This document shows positions 54,677 through 63,667 of a stretch of DNA of 64,000 bases, one piece after another. Under the pieces are notes generated by a model. The model was not told the origin of the DNA. It searched no databases and saw only the letters and a program-made list of their open reading frames with translations. Source of the stretch: Chloroflexota bacterium (GTDB lineage: Bacteria; Chloroflexota; Anaerolineae; Aggregatilineales; Phototrophicaceae); the NCBI GenBank assembly GCA_011523545.1, contig WTGN01000013.1:16877-80876 (forward strand). Reading direction: 5' to 3'. Position 1 is the stretch's first letter. Each line of letters opens with the position of its first letter. Both the position numbers and the translations under genes were made by a program.

Positions 54677-55611
54677 CGGGAAACGTCGTTGTCTTGACGG
54701 GCGGCGTTGGCGGCGCCAAGCTGGCTCGCGGCCTGGTGGAGGTCCTGCCGCCCGAGCGTCTGTCTTTCATCGTCAATACCGGCGACGATTTCTGGCGCCT
54801 GGGGCTGAAGATCTGCCCTGATCTCGATACGCTGATGTATACATTGGCCGATGTGGTCAATCCCGAAACGGGCTGGGGCCTGCGCGGCGATTCGCTGATC
54901 ACCCTGGGCAGCCTGGACCGGCTCTACCGGGTCGATCCCTGGTTCCGGCTGGGCGACAAGGACCTGGCGACGCATTTGCTGCGAAGCCATTGGCTGCGGC
55001 AGGGATGCAGCTTGACCGCCGTAACCGCCTGCCTGGTGGAGCGGCTCGGCAGCGGCGCGCGTATTCTGCCGATGACCGATGCTGAAATGCCGACGCTGGT
55101 GGATACGGTCGAATGCGGCCTGCTCGGTTTTCAGCAGTATTTTGTAAAATACGGCTGGCAGCCGGTCGTTCGCGGCATAAAGCATCAGGATTGCGAAAGC
55201 GCCCGCCTCTCAGATGCCGTCCTCAGCGCTCTTCTCGCGGCCGACGCGGTGTTGATCGCGCCTTCCAATCCCTGGCTGTCGCTGGCGCCGATCCTGGCCA
55301 TACCCGGCGCGCGCGATTTGCTGGCCAGGCTGTCAGCGCCGGTGGTGGCGGTCACGCCCATCATTGGCGGCGCCGCCGTCAAAGGACCGACGGCCAAGAT
55401 CATGCGCGAGCTGGGGCTGGAGGTCAGCGCCCGCAGCATCGCCGACTTTTATCAGGACATCATCGGCGGATTCGTGGATGATAAGCGCAATGAAGCATTT
55501 GCCAGGCAAGGCCTGCGGATTACTCAGATGGATACGCTGATGAACGACCTGCCGGACAAGATCGCCTTGGCGCGCGGGACACTGGAGTGGATCGGGAGCT
55601 GGACCGCATGA
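54667..55611 (+). CDS. cofD: 2-phospho-L-lactate (or phosphoenolpyruvate) transferase
   Basis: This 314-residue protein starts at GTG 54667 with GGAGGC ten bases upstream. A longer open frame lies entirely in the previous gene and has no homology. Motifs are VLTGGVGGAKLARGL for nucleotide binding near residue 10, IVNTGDDFWRLGLKICPDLDTLMYTLA, GWGLRGDS, and SNPWLSLAPIL. It joins the activated phospho-three-carbon unit to Fo, giving F420-0 or dehydro-F420-0. Since the neighbouring nitroreductase is present, the dehydro route is likely. Confidence 0.93.
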   Translation: MALTGNVVVLTGGVGGAKLARGLVEVLPPERLSFIVNTGDDFWRLGLKICPDLDTLMYTLADVVNPETGWGLRGDSLITLGSLDRLYRVDPWFRLGDKDLATHLLRSHWLRQGCSLTAVTACLVERLGSGARILPMTDAEMPTLVDTVECGLLGFQQYFVKYGWQPVVRGIKHQDCESARLSDAVLSALLAADAVLIAPSNPWLSLAPILAIPGARDLLARLSAPVVAVTPIIGGAAVKGPTAKIMRELGLEVSARSIADFYQDIIGGFVDDKRNEAFARQGLRITQMDTLMNDLPDKIALARGTLEWIGSWTA

Positions 55612-56255
55612 GTCTGTGGGCGATTGTGCCGGTCAAGCCTTTGAAGAACGCGAAGAGCCGCCTGTCGCCAGTGCTCTTGCCGGATCAGCGTTTTGAACTG
55701 GCCCAGGCGATGTTCCGGCATGTGCTGTCGGTGACGACTTCGACTGAGCAGATAACCGGCGTCTTGGTGATTTCGCGTGACACCAAAGCGCTGGCGATCG
55801 CGCGCGAGATGGGCGCCAAAACCCTGCAAGAGGGCAGCATTTCCAACTTGAACCCGGCCCTGCTGCGCGCGACGATGGTGGTCAGCAGCTGGCGCGCCGA
55901 CGCCGTGCTCATCTTGCCGGCCGACCTGCCTTTCATCAATGCCGACGATATTCTCGGTTTGATTCAGTTGGCCCGCGATCATTCAATTGTGATCGCAACC
56001 GACAAAGGGCGCGACGGCACCAACGCCCTGCTCGTCAAGCCGCCCGGGGCGCTTGAATACAAATATGGTCCCGGCAGCTACGAGCGCCATCTGCGCGGGG
56101 CTGAAGCAGCTGGGATGGCGGCCCAGGTCTATGAGTCTGAACGGCTGGCGCTGGATATCGATGTGCCGCAGGATCTTGAGATTTATCAGCGAATCCTGGC
56201 GGGCGGAGCTTTTGGGCATTTGCCATCATTTACGCTCGCATGCGACGCTGGCTGA
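55608..56255 (+). CDS. cofC: 2-phospholactate/phosphoenolpyruvate guanylyltransferase
   Basis: This 215-residue nucleotidyltransferase has AIVPVKPLKNAKSRLSP at the N-terminus, LPADLPFIN for the metal site near residue 103, and DKGRDGTNALLVKPP with YGPGSYERH near residue 150. It activates phospholactate or PEP with GTP for CofD. Its ATG overlaps the cofD stop (ATGA). The Fo synthase (CofG/CofH or FbiC) is not in the window, so Fo must be made elsewhere. Confidence 0.9.
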   Translation: MSLWAIVPVKPLKNAKSRLSPVLLPDQRFELAQAMFRHVLSVTTSTEQITGVLVISRDTKALAIAREMGAKTLQEGSISNLNPALLRATMVVSSWRADAVLILPADLPFINADDILGLIQLARDHSIVIATDKGRDGTNALLVKPPGALEYKYGPGSYERHLRGAEAAGMAAQVYESERLALDIDVPQDLEIYQRILAGGAFGHLPSFTLACDAG

Positions 56256-56339
56256 AGGCGAAGCGGGCATTTGCCCCGCAATTGTATTTTGCTTGATAAT
56301 ATTGAATGAACCGCGCAGTGTGGAAACTGGAGATTCCTC

Positions 56340-57347
56340 ATGGCTGATCGTGTAGCTCTATATTTGCAAGACGCGCACCCGTTGGCGGATGCGATCGAGT
56401 ATGTCAAGTATGCCGAGATATGTGGATTTGAAGCGGTATGGCAGGCGGAAAGCCGGCTCGTCCGCGACGCCATTGTGCCGATGGCGGCTTTTGCCGCGGT
56501 CACTACGCGCATCAAGATCGGTTCCGGCGTCATCAACAACTGGACGCGCAACGCCGCCGTGATCGCGGCCACCTTTCTCACCCTGGATGACCTGGCGCAA
56601 GATCGCATCTATTGCGGGGTTGGCGCCTGGTGGGATCCGCTGGCGGCCAAGGTCGGCATCCAGCGGCGCCGGAATCTGCTCGCCATGCGCGAGGTGGTGA
56701 CGGTTGTGCGCCGCCTGCTCAACCGCGAGCGCGTCAGCTTCGATGGCGAGTTCGTGCAGATGGATGATGTGGAACTGGATGTCGTGCACGGGCGCAAAGA
56801 GCCGCGAAACGTGCCAATATACATCGGCGCGACCGGACCCAAGATGATGGCCCTGACTGGTGAAATCGCCGACGGCGCCGTGCTCAATTATCTGGTTTCG
56901 CCCAAATACAACGAGATGGCCTTGGCTCAGCTGGAGATCGGCGCCAAGAAAGCGGGCAAATCGATTGACGACATTGACAGGCCGCAGTTGGTGGTCTGCT
57001 CAGTCGACAACGATCGGGCGGCGGCGCTTGATGGCGCGCGCAAGCTGGTGACGCAATATTTGGGTCAGCAGCCGCATATCATGAAAGCCAGCGGCGTCAG
57101 CCAGGATTTGCTTGATGAGATCGGCCAAGTGTTGACCTGGCCGGCGACGGAGGCCCAGATTCTGGAGGCGATGAAACTGGTGCCCGACGATGTGGTGCAG
57201 ATGATCACCGCCTCGGGCACACCGGCCGAAGTCAAGGCGAAAGTACGCGAGTACATCGCGGCCGGCGCGACCTGCCCAATACTCTATCCGCTCGGCGATG
57301 ATGTGCGATTGATGATCGACACCTTCGCCGGCGGCTATTCGAATTAA
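56340..57347 (+). CDS. LLM-class F420-dependent oxidoreductase
   Basis: This 335-residue bacterial luciferase-like TIM-barrel protein has [16 protein letters not shown] near residue 25, [19 protein letters not shown] (family strand with cis-type turn), VGAWWDPLA and YIGATGPKM. The pattern is that of F420-binding LLM proteins like Mer/5,10-methylene-H4MPT reductase and F420-dependent dehydrogenases. It directly follows the F420 genes, so it is a prime candidate for an F420-using step. The substrate is unknown; reduction of a purine-derived C=N or C=C bond would suit the context. Confidence 0.88.
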   Translation: MADRVALYLQDAHPLADAIEYVKYAEICGFEAVWQAESRLVRDAIVPMAAFAAVTTRIKIGSGVINNWTRNAAVIAATFLTLDDLAQDRIYCGVGAWWDPLAAKVGIQRRRNLLAMREVVTVVRRLLNRERVSFDGEFVQMDDVELDVVHGRKEPRNVPIYIGATGPKMMALTGEIADGAVLNYLVSPKYNEMALAQLEIGAKKAGKSIDDIDRPQLVVCSVDNDRAAALDGARKLVTQYLGQQPHIMKASGVSQDLLDEIGQVLTWPATEAQILEAMKLVPDDVVQMITASGTPAEVKAKVREYIAAGATCPILYPLGDDVRLMIDTFAGGYSN

Positions 57348-57400
57348 ATTGCGCTGTTACGGGCGCGGAAATGGTCCGGTAAGCAAAGGCGCGGGGCGCG

Positions 57401-58012
57401 GTGAAGATTCTCTGTGTAAGCGATACCGAGATGCCACAGTTGCACAATGCGGCGAACCTGCGGCGCCAATACAACGATATTGACATGATCGTCAGCTGCG
57501 GCGACATGCGGCCGAGTTATCTTGATTTCATCTCGAGCATCATCGGCGTCCCTCTCTTTTATGTGCGCGGCAATCATGACGAGATCTATACCGATGAGCC
57601 GCCCGGCGGCATCAACCTTCACGGGCAAATTGTGCGCTTCGGCGGGATCACCATGGCCGGCCTGGAAGGCTCGATCCGCTACAATAATGGCGAGATCCAA
57701 TATACCCAGATGCAGATGCACGGCAAGGTGCTCGGCCTGGCGCCGATCGTTATGTGGAATCGCTGGGTCCGCGGGCGCGGCATCGATCTCTTTGTCACCC
57801 ATTCGCCCGCGCGCGAAATTCATGACGGGAAGGACTTTGCGCATCGCGGCTTTGACAGTTTCCTCAACTTCATGAAATGGTTCCGGCCGCGTTATATGCT
57901 GCACGGCCATGTGCATACCTGGGACCGGCGCAAGACCGTGCGTACCCAATTTCAATCCACCTGCGTCTTGAACATCAATCCTTTCACCGTCCTTGAACTC
58001 GAATCGCTCTAG
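57401..58012 (+). CDS. Metallophosphoesterase
   Basis: This 203-residue calcineurin-like phosphoesterase has the motif order D-GD-GNHD-H-GHVH: SDTEMP, CGDMRP, YVRGNHDE, VTHSP and LHGHVHTW. The first metal motif is DxE rather than the usual DxH, so metal preference may differ. The start is GTG 57401. It may hydrolyse a nucleotide or phosphodiester such as a 2',3'-cyclic or 5'-nucleotide, which would suit a purine pathway, but this is not decided by sequence. Confidence 0.82.
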   Translation: MKILCVSDTEMPQLHNAANLRRQYNDIDMIVSCGDMRPSYLDFISSIIGVPLFYVRGNHDEIYTDEPPGGINLHGQIVRFGGITMAGLEGSIRYNNGEIQYTQMQMHGKVLGLAPIVMWNRWVRGRGIDLFVTHSPAREIHDGKDFAHRGFDSFLNFMKWFRPRYMLHGHVHTWDRRKTVRTQFQSTCVLNINPFTVLELESL

Positions 58013-58051
58013 CCGAAGCAGACCGCCGCAAAGCGAGGAGACCGGCGAAAC

Positions 58052-59485
58052 ATGTGGGAAGCCTACCATAGTGTCAGCAGCATCGCGGAAGCCCTTGCCC
58101 TCCTGGACGAGCATGGAAACGCGTCGCGGATCATCGCCGGCGGCACCGACCTCATCATCGAAATGGAGCGCGGCGTGTTTCCGCAGCTGAAGCGGCTAAT
58201 CGATATCACCCGTGTGCCCGGCCTGGATCGCATCACGTTGGAAGACGACAAAATCGTGCTGGGTCCGCTGGCGACGCATAATCATGTGGTCGCGAGTCAA
58301 CTGATTCGCGAACGGGCTCTGCCGCTGGCGCAGGCCTCATGGGAAATCGGCGCGCCGCAAATCCGCAATCGCGCCACCGTGGCCGGCAATCTCATCACCG
58401 CCTCGCCCGCCAACGACACCATCACGCCCTTGATCGCCCTGGACGCCGAAGTCTCGCTCGTCTCGGTCGCCGGGGAACGCCGCCTCAAACTGGCGGATTT
58501 CTACAGCGGTTTCCGACAAACCGTGCTGCGGCCCAACGAGCTGCTGCGCTCAATTCGCATCCCGCCCCTGGCTGATGACCAGCGCGGCCTGTTCCTCAAG
58601 CTGGGCCTGCGGCGCGCGCAAGCCATATCCGTGGTCGATGCCGCGATTGTCATCCGGCTGGATGAATCGGGCCGGGTCAACGAGGCCAGGATCGCGCTGG
58701 GCAGCGTGGCGCCGACGATCGTGCGCGCGGCGGCGGCGGAAGCCTCCTTAATCGGGCGGCGCCTCTCGGCGGAAACACTGGCCGAAGCCGGGCGGCTGGC
58801 CGCCGAATCGGTCAATCCCATCGACGATGTGCGCGGCAGCGCCGAATACCGGGATGAAATGGTGAAGGCGCTCGTGATCCGCGCCTTGCGCCAGTTGGCG
58901 GCGGGCCGGCCTGAAAGCGGCATTCCGGCTGAACCGCCAATGCTCTGGGGCGCTGATGAAGGCGCTGTCAAGCGAGGGCTGCCGGCTCAACTGACGCATT
59001 TTCCCGGCACGCCCATCAAAAGCCGCGTCAACGGGGTCGATGTATGTTGCGCCAGCGGCCAGCAGAAATCGTTGCTGCATTGGCTGCGCGATGAGGTCAA
59101 GCTGCCGGGCACGAAAGAAGGCTGCGCCGAAGGCGAATGCGGCGCCTGTACCGTCTTCCTGGATGACGTGGCGGTCATGTCCTGCATGGTCCATGCGCCG
59201 CGCGCGCATGACGCCGAGATCGTCACGGTCGAAGGTTTGCAGACCGGCGACGCCCTGCACCCCATCCAGCAGGCTTTCATCGATCAAGCGGCGGTGCAGT
59301 GCGGCTACTGCACACCGGGCTTCTTGATGGCCGGCGCCAAGCTGCTCGACGAGATCGCGTCGCCCAATGACGAGCAGATCAATCACAGCATCAGCGGCAA
59401 TCTCTGCCGCTGCACCGGCTACTACAAAATTGTCGAGGCCTTTCGTCAGGCGGCGCGCGCCCAAGCCGAGCTCGAACGAGACTGA
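58052..59485 (+). CDS. Xanthine dehydrogenase FAD and 2Fe-2S subunits fused
   Basis: This 477-residue protein joins two subunits. Residues 1-290 are the molybdopterin dehydrogenase FAD domain: IIAGGTDLIIEMERG near residue 30, ATVAGNLITASPANDTITPL near residue 107, and the CO-dehydrogenase flavoprotein C-terminal domain. Residues 325-475 are the ferredoxin-type 2Fe-2S domain. GCAEGECGAC starts at G357, QCGYCTPGF follows, and NLCRCTGY completes eight cysteines for two clusters. It passes electrons from the molybdenum subunit. E. coli has YgfM and XdhD with a different fusion. The remaining molybdenum subunit is 2 kb downstream. Confidence 0.9.
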   Translation: MWEAYHSVSSIAEALALLDEHGNASRIIAGGTDLIIEMERGVFPQLKRLIDITRVPGLDRITLEDDKIVLGPLATHNHVVASQLIRERALPLAQASWEIGAPQIRNRATVAGNLITASPANDTITPLIALDAEVSLVSVAGERRLKLADFYSGFRQTVLRPNELLRSIRIPPLADDQRGLFLKLGLRRAQAISVVDAAIVIRLDESGRVNEARIALGSVAPTIVRAAAAEASLIGRRLSAETLAEAGRLAAESVNPIDDVRGSAEYRDEMVKALVIRALRQLAAGRPESGIPAEPPMLWGADEGAVKRGLPAQLTHFPGTPIKSRVNGVDVCCASGQQKSLLHWLRDEVKLPGTKEGCAEGECGACTVFLDDVAVMSCMVHAPRAHDAEIVTVEGLQTGDALHPIQQAFIDQAAVQCGYCTPGFLMAGAKLLDEIASPNDEQINHSISGNLCRCTGYYKIVEAFRQAARAQAELERD

Positions 59486-59488
59486 GTC

Positions 59489-61243
59489 ATGGACCGAACC
59501 GTACCGCAGACCGGCAGTGAAGAAATCGAACTCTATATGCGAACCTATTATTCGCTGCTGCGTTCGAGCGACAGCATCAAAATCGAGACCCTGGTCGAAA
59601 GTCATTTGGCCATGCGCTCGTCCTTGCATGAGTATGCCGCCGACGCCGAACCCGATGCCTCCGCCCTGATGTACAGCGCCCTGCGCCTGCCGCCCTGCAT
59701 CATCCATACCGAAGAAGTCCTGATAGGACAGATGGACCGCTCTTTCATCGCCGCCGGTTACCGCGATATCGAAGCCTGGACGCGCGTTTACGCCACTGGC
59801 CGCCGGCGCCGGACGCACTTCAACGGCGAGGATAGCCTTGCTGTTTATGCCCAGAGCCGCTCCGATATTGATGACCTGGTGCCCATCTTGACCGCCTTTC
59901 AAATCGAATGGAACAAGCTGCATCAACTGCTGCAAAATTCGGAGCTGGTTGATCTGCTGCGCCCCTACGCCGCCGCTGGCGACCTGCCGGAGGAAGATTT
60001 CGCCGCGCTGGCAGCCGGCCTACGCATGCGCGTGAGCGATCTGAAGCGGCTGCATTTGCTCTGGGCCGAGGAATTCGTCGACAACTTGCTCCATATCAGC
60101 GAGATTCGCAAGAGCATGACGCTGCGCTTGATCGCCGGTTCCCTGGCCGCTTATCGCCGGGCAACGGCTTCCTGGTGGCAGGAGCTCTGCGAAGAGCTGG
60201 CCGAGGTCGGCATAGATCCCGGCGAGCGCCCGGTATATTTTGTCTCGAGCAATACGCACGCCTTGATCAACTTGCTGGCCGGTTTCGCCCGCCGCTATGA
60301 AGATAGCCTGGTCAATTACATCGAGAGCTTCCAGGAGAAATCCCTCCTGACCGAATACGAAGACACCAAAGACAGCTATCACAAAAGCACCGATAACTTC
60401 CTTTATTTTGTCTTGCGGCAATATCTCTCCGAGAAAGGCAATCAGGCGCGCAGCGTCCTCGCTAAAGAAGAGACCCGCCTGGGCATCCACCGAATCCCCA
60501 GCCGGCACGGCTTCGAAATGGAAACCCAGGTCATCGAACTGGGCAAGCTCGAAGCGCGCTGGTTTGATCCGCGCTTGGGGCGGGCTGACGATCTGGAACC
60601 CTTGCGGCATAGCAGCGCCATCATCATCAATATCGATTACCCGCTGGGCATGGCTTCATACGAACTGCTGAGCCGCATATCGCAGGGCGTCGGCCGGCTC
60701 GATGGCGTCTACGTCATGGGCAAGGCGGCCACCTTGAACGGCCGCATCGGCGATGTGATGATCCCCAATGTGATTCATGACGAGCATTCCAAAAACACAT
60801 TCCTGTTCCGCAATTGCTTTACCGCGCGCCATGTGCGCAGTTATATGCAGCATGGCAATGTGTTGGATAACCAGAAAGCGGTCACGGTGCTCGGCACCTT
60901 CTTGCAGAATCCCAACTACATGAGCGTCTTCTACAAAGAAGGTTATACCGATATTGAAATGGAGGGCGGGCCCTACTTGTCGGCGGTCTACGAAGCCTTC
61001 CGCCCGCAGCGCCATCCGATGAACGAGATCGTCAATTTGCACTCGGTCAAATTCGATATCGGCTTTCTGCATTACGCATCGGACAAGCCGATGAAAACAG
61101 GCCAGAATCTGGGCGCCGGCAGCTTGAGTTACGGCGGCGTGGAACCCACCTATGCCGCCGCCATTGCTATCCTGCGCCGCATCTTTTTCAACGAAACCGA
61201 AAACCTGATCGAGACCACTTTTGAAGCGCTGCCGGCCTTTTGA
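59489..61243 (+). CDS. Protein with C-terminal nucleoside phosphorylase/AMP-nucleosidase-like domain
   Basis: The 584-residue protein begins 3 bp after the fused dehydrogenase gene. Residues 1-330 are helical and not recognised. From about 345 a purine nucleoside phosphorylase-type (PNP_UDP) domain can be read. It has an IIINIDYPLGMA strand, VMGKAATLNGRIGD at G411 aligned with the family's glycine-rich turn followed by GD, EMEG at 490-493 (the ribose-binding Glu region), and SDKP at 531-534, where AMP nucleosidase has the same SDKP with its catalytic Asp. I infer cleavage of a purine nucleoside or nucleotide. No published function is known to me. Confidence 0.65.
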   Translation: MDRTVPQTGSEEIELYMRTYYSLLRSSDSIKIETLVESHLAMRSSLHEYAADAEPDASALMYSALRLPPCIIHTEEVLIGQMDRSFIAAGYRDIEAWTRVYATGRRRRTHFNGEDSLAVYAQSRSDIDDLVPILTAFQIEWNKLHQLLQNSELVDLLRPYAAAGDLPEEDFAALAAGLRMRVSDLKRLHLLWAEEFVDNLLHISEIRKSMTLRLIAGSLAAYRRATASWWQELCEELAEVGIDPGERPVYFVSSNTHALINLLAGFARRYEDSLVNYIESFQEKSLLTEYEDTKDSYHKSTDNFLYFVLRQYLSEKGNQARSVLAKEETRLGIHRIPSRHGFEMETQVIELGKLEARWFDPRLGRADDLEPLRHSSAIIINIDYPLGMASYELLSRISQGVGRLDGVYVMGKAATLNGRIGDVMIPNVIHDEHSKNTFLFRNCFTARHVRSYMQHGNVLDNQKAVTVLGTFLQNPNYMSVFYKEGYTDIEMEGGPYLSAVYEAFRPQRHPMNEIVNLHSVKFDIGFLHYASDKPMKTGQNLGAGSLSYGGVEPTYAAAIAILRRIFFNETENLIETTFEALPAF

Positions 61244-61323
61244 ACGCGGACCGCCTTCCAACCGTTAATATGAAGAGCAAGTCCAGGCAAGCAATTGAAA
61301 CCCTATTGAATTGCGAATTGTAG

Positions 61324-61344
61324 GGGCGTTTCGCTGAAACGCCC
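61324..61344. repeat. 21-nt hairpin element (GGGCG family), copy with TTTC stem
   Basis: GGGCGTTTC, loop GCT and GAAACGCCC form a perfect 9-3-9 hairpin preceded by GTAG. It differs from the 6152 and 44675 copies in the inner stem, but each change is matched on the other arm. Confidence 0.75.
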
Positions 61345-61364
61345 ATGAAACCGAAACATCTAGT

Positions 61365-61410
61365 TGGACTTTCTCTGTGTTCTCTGCGGTCTCTGTAGTT
61401 TGCTTTTGTC
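61365..61410. repeat. Dispersed TTCTCTG-type repeat, copy 2
   Basis: TTGGACTTTCTCTGTGTTCT followed by CTGCGGTCTCTGTAGTTTG nearly matches 26691-26738. It lies between the hairpin element and the dehydrogenase gene. The 198-bp gap 61244-61441 otherwise holds only the hairpin and an AGGA ribosome site at 61430. Confidence 0.6.
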
Positions 61411-61441
61411 GTGACTTACTTGCTATTACTAGGAATTGACC

Positions 61442-63667
61442 ATGTCGAATAAGCCTGCCGCCGCCATCAGCCAGTCCATCAAGCGCATCGACGCCCGCGG
61501 CAAGGTCACGGGCGAGACGCCGTATCCCGGCGATATCAATATCGATGGTCAGCTGTGGATGCGCATCAAATTCAGCGATCGCGCTCATGCCCGCGTCCTC
61601 AACGTTGACGCCAGCCGCGCTCAGGCCCTGCCCGGCGTGGCGCGCGTCTTCACCAGCCGCGATGTGCCGGTCAACGAATATGGCCTGGTGATCAAGGATC
61701 AGCCGGTGCTCTGCGGCCCCGGTGGCGCCAAAGCCGGCACAGATGTCGTTCGCTGCTACATGGACATGGTGGCGACCGTCGTGGCCGAGACGGACGCAAT
61801 CGCGCAGGCGGCGCTGGAGCTCATCGACGTGCATTACGAAGACCTGCCCGCTGTATTCGATCCCGAGGCGGCGATGGCGGTGTCGGCGCCACAGCTTCAT
61901 CCTGACGCGCCCGACAATCTGGTGGCGCGCTTCCGCATACGCAAAGGCGACATGACAGCCGGCTGGGCGGCCGCTGATGTCCTGGTCGAAGGCGAATATG
62001 AGACGACCTGGCAGGAACACGCCTACCTGCAGCCGGAGGCGGGCCTGTCTTATATCGACGATGAAGACCGGGTTACCGTGCTTGTCGCCGGCCAGTGGAC
62101 GCACGAAGATCAAGAGCAGATCTATCATGCGCTGGATCTGCCGCCGGAGCAGGTGCGCGTCATCTACCCGGCCATCGGCGGCGCTTTCGGCGGGCGCGAA
62201 GATATGACGGTGCAGATCGTCCTGGCGCTGGCCGCCTGGAAGCTGCGCCAGCCGGTCAAGATACAATGGAGCCGCGAAGAGTCGATCCTCTATCACCACA
62301 AGCGGCATCCCATCAAAGTGCGGTCCAAATGGGGCGCGACCAATGACGGCTTGCTGACCGCGGTCTCCGCCGAAGTGATCGGCGACGCCGGCGCCTACAA
62401 TTACACCTCAAACAAGGTCCTCGGCAATGCGCAACTGACCGTGACCGGAGCCTATGAAATAGCCAATGTACATGTCGATACCTACACCGTCTACACCAAT
62501 AACATTCCCTCCGGCGCTTTCCGCGGTTTCGGCGCGCCCCAGGCCCTATTCGCCGCCGAAGGCCAGATGAATCGGCTGGCGGCCGCCCTGAACATGGATC
62601 CCTTGGAGATCCGCTTGAAGAACAGCATCCGCGAAGGCAGCATCGGCTCGGTGGACAGTCCCTTTCCCGCCGGCGTCACCATGCCGCAGGTATTTGAAAC
62701 ATGCGGACTGGAATCCTGGTGGGAAGATAGCGAAGCCGGCTGGCGGCTGCGCGCGCCCGAACAACCGGCGGATCCAAGCAAGCGGCGTGGGCGCGGTCTG
62801 GCGGGCGGCTTCAAGAACGTCGGTTTCAGCTTCGGCTTCCCCGAGCATTGCTGGGCTGGCATCGAATTGCAGGGCTATGCCGAGATTGAGAAGGTCATCC
62901 TCTATCACGCCGCCGCCGATGTCGGCCAAGGCGCCCATACCGCCCTGAGCCAGATGGCGGCTGATGCCGTCGGCGTGCCCTTTGACAAAGTCGAGATCCT
63001 GGCCTCCGATACGGCGACTTCGGGCTCCTCGGGCAGCGCCTCAGCCTCGCGCTTGACATTCATGTCCGGCAATGCCATCCGCGGCGCCGCCGATATCGCC
63101 CTCCGCAAATGGCAGGACGAGGAACGCCCGGCCAGGGGCGACTATATGTACCATCCGCCAGCGACCACGGCCTTTGACCCGGAGACCGGCCGCGCCGAGC
63201 CGAATTTCGCCTATGGTTACGTGGCCGAAGCGGTTGAAGTGGAGGTCGACATTGAGACCGGCCAGGTGCAATTGTTGGAAGTCGTCTGCGCCAACGATGT
63301 GGGCAAGGCCATCAATCCCCAACAATTGCAAGGGCAGATAGAAGGCGCGATCGTGCAGGCGCAGGGTTATGCGCTGATGGAATATCTGGTGTCGGAGGAC
63401 GGCCGCATACGCAATCCCTTGCTTTCGACTTATCTGATTCCAACATCGCTTGATGTGCCGCCGCGGGTTAAATCCGTTATCCTGGAGAACCCCGATCCAA
63501 TCGGGCCCTGGGGCGCGCGCGGCATGGCCGAGATGCCCTTCCTCCCGCTGGCGCCCGCTATCGCCGCCGCGATCTATGATGCGACCGGCGTCTGGATTGA
63601 TTCCCAGCCATTCACGCCGCAAAAGCTGGTCAAGGCGCTGCGCCAAAGCGGCATCGGCGCCCTCTAG
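61442..63667 (+). CDS. Xanthine dehydrogenase-type molybdenum subunit
   Basis: This 741-residue protein is the molybdopterin-binding large subunit. ATG 61442 is preferred, with AGGA eight bases upstream over an in-frame TTG six bases earlier. It has the aldehyde oxidase/xanthine dehydrogenase a/b hammerhead domain near residues 20-125, then the cofactor domains with GAFGGRED, SGAFRGFGAPQALFAAE, DVGQGAHTALSQ, SGSSGSASASR and the catalytic Glu in PIGPWGARGMAEMP. The 2Fe-2S domain is absent and is supplied by the fused subunit. It probably oxidises hypoxanthine or xanthine, but other heterocycles are possible. Confidence 0.9.
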   Translation: MSNKPAAAISQSIKRIDARGKVTGETPYPGDINIDGQLWMRIKFSDRAHARVLNVDASRAQALPGVARVFTSRDVPVNEYGLVIKDQPVLCGPGGAKAGTDVVRCYMDMVATVVAETDAIAQAALELIDVHYEDLPAVFDPEAAMAVSAPQLHPDAPDNLVARFRIRKGDMTAGWAAADVLVEGEYETTWQEHAYLQPEAGLSYIDDEDRVTVLVAGQWTHEDQEQIYHALDLPPEQVRVIYPAIGGAFGGREDMTVQIVLALAAWKLRQPVKIQWSREESILYHHKRHPIKVRSKWGATNDGLLTAVSAEVIGDAGAYNYTSNKVLGNAQLTVTGAYEIANVHVDTYTVYTNNIPSGAFRGFGAPQALFAAEGQMNRLAAALNMDPLEIRLKNSIREGSIGSVDSPFPAGVTMPQVFETCGLESWWEDSEAGWRLRAPEQPADPSKRRGRGLAGGFKNVGFSFGFPEHCWAGIELQGYAEIEKVILYHAAADVGQGAHTALSQMAADAVGVPFDKVEILASDTATSGSSGSASASRLTFMSGNAIRGAADIALRKWQDEERPARGDYMYHPPATTAFDPETGRAEPNFAYGYVAEAVEVEVDIETGQVQLLEVVCANDVGKAINPQQLQGQIEGAIVQAQGYALMEYLVSEDGRIRNPLLSTYLIPTSLDVPPRVKSVILENPDPIGPWGARGMAEMPFLPLAPAIAAAIYDATGVWIDSQPFTPQKLVKALRQSGIGAL

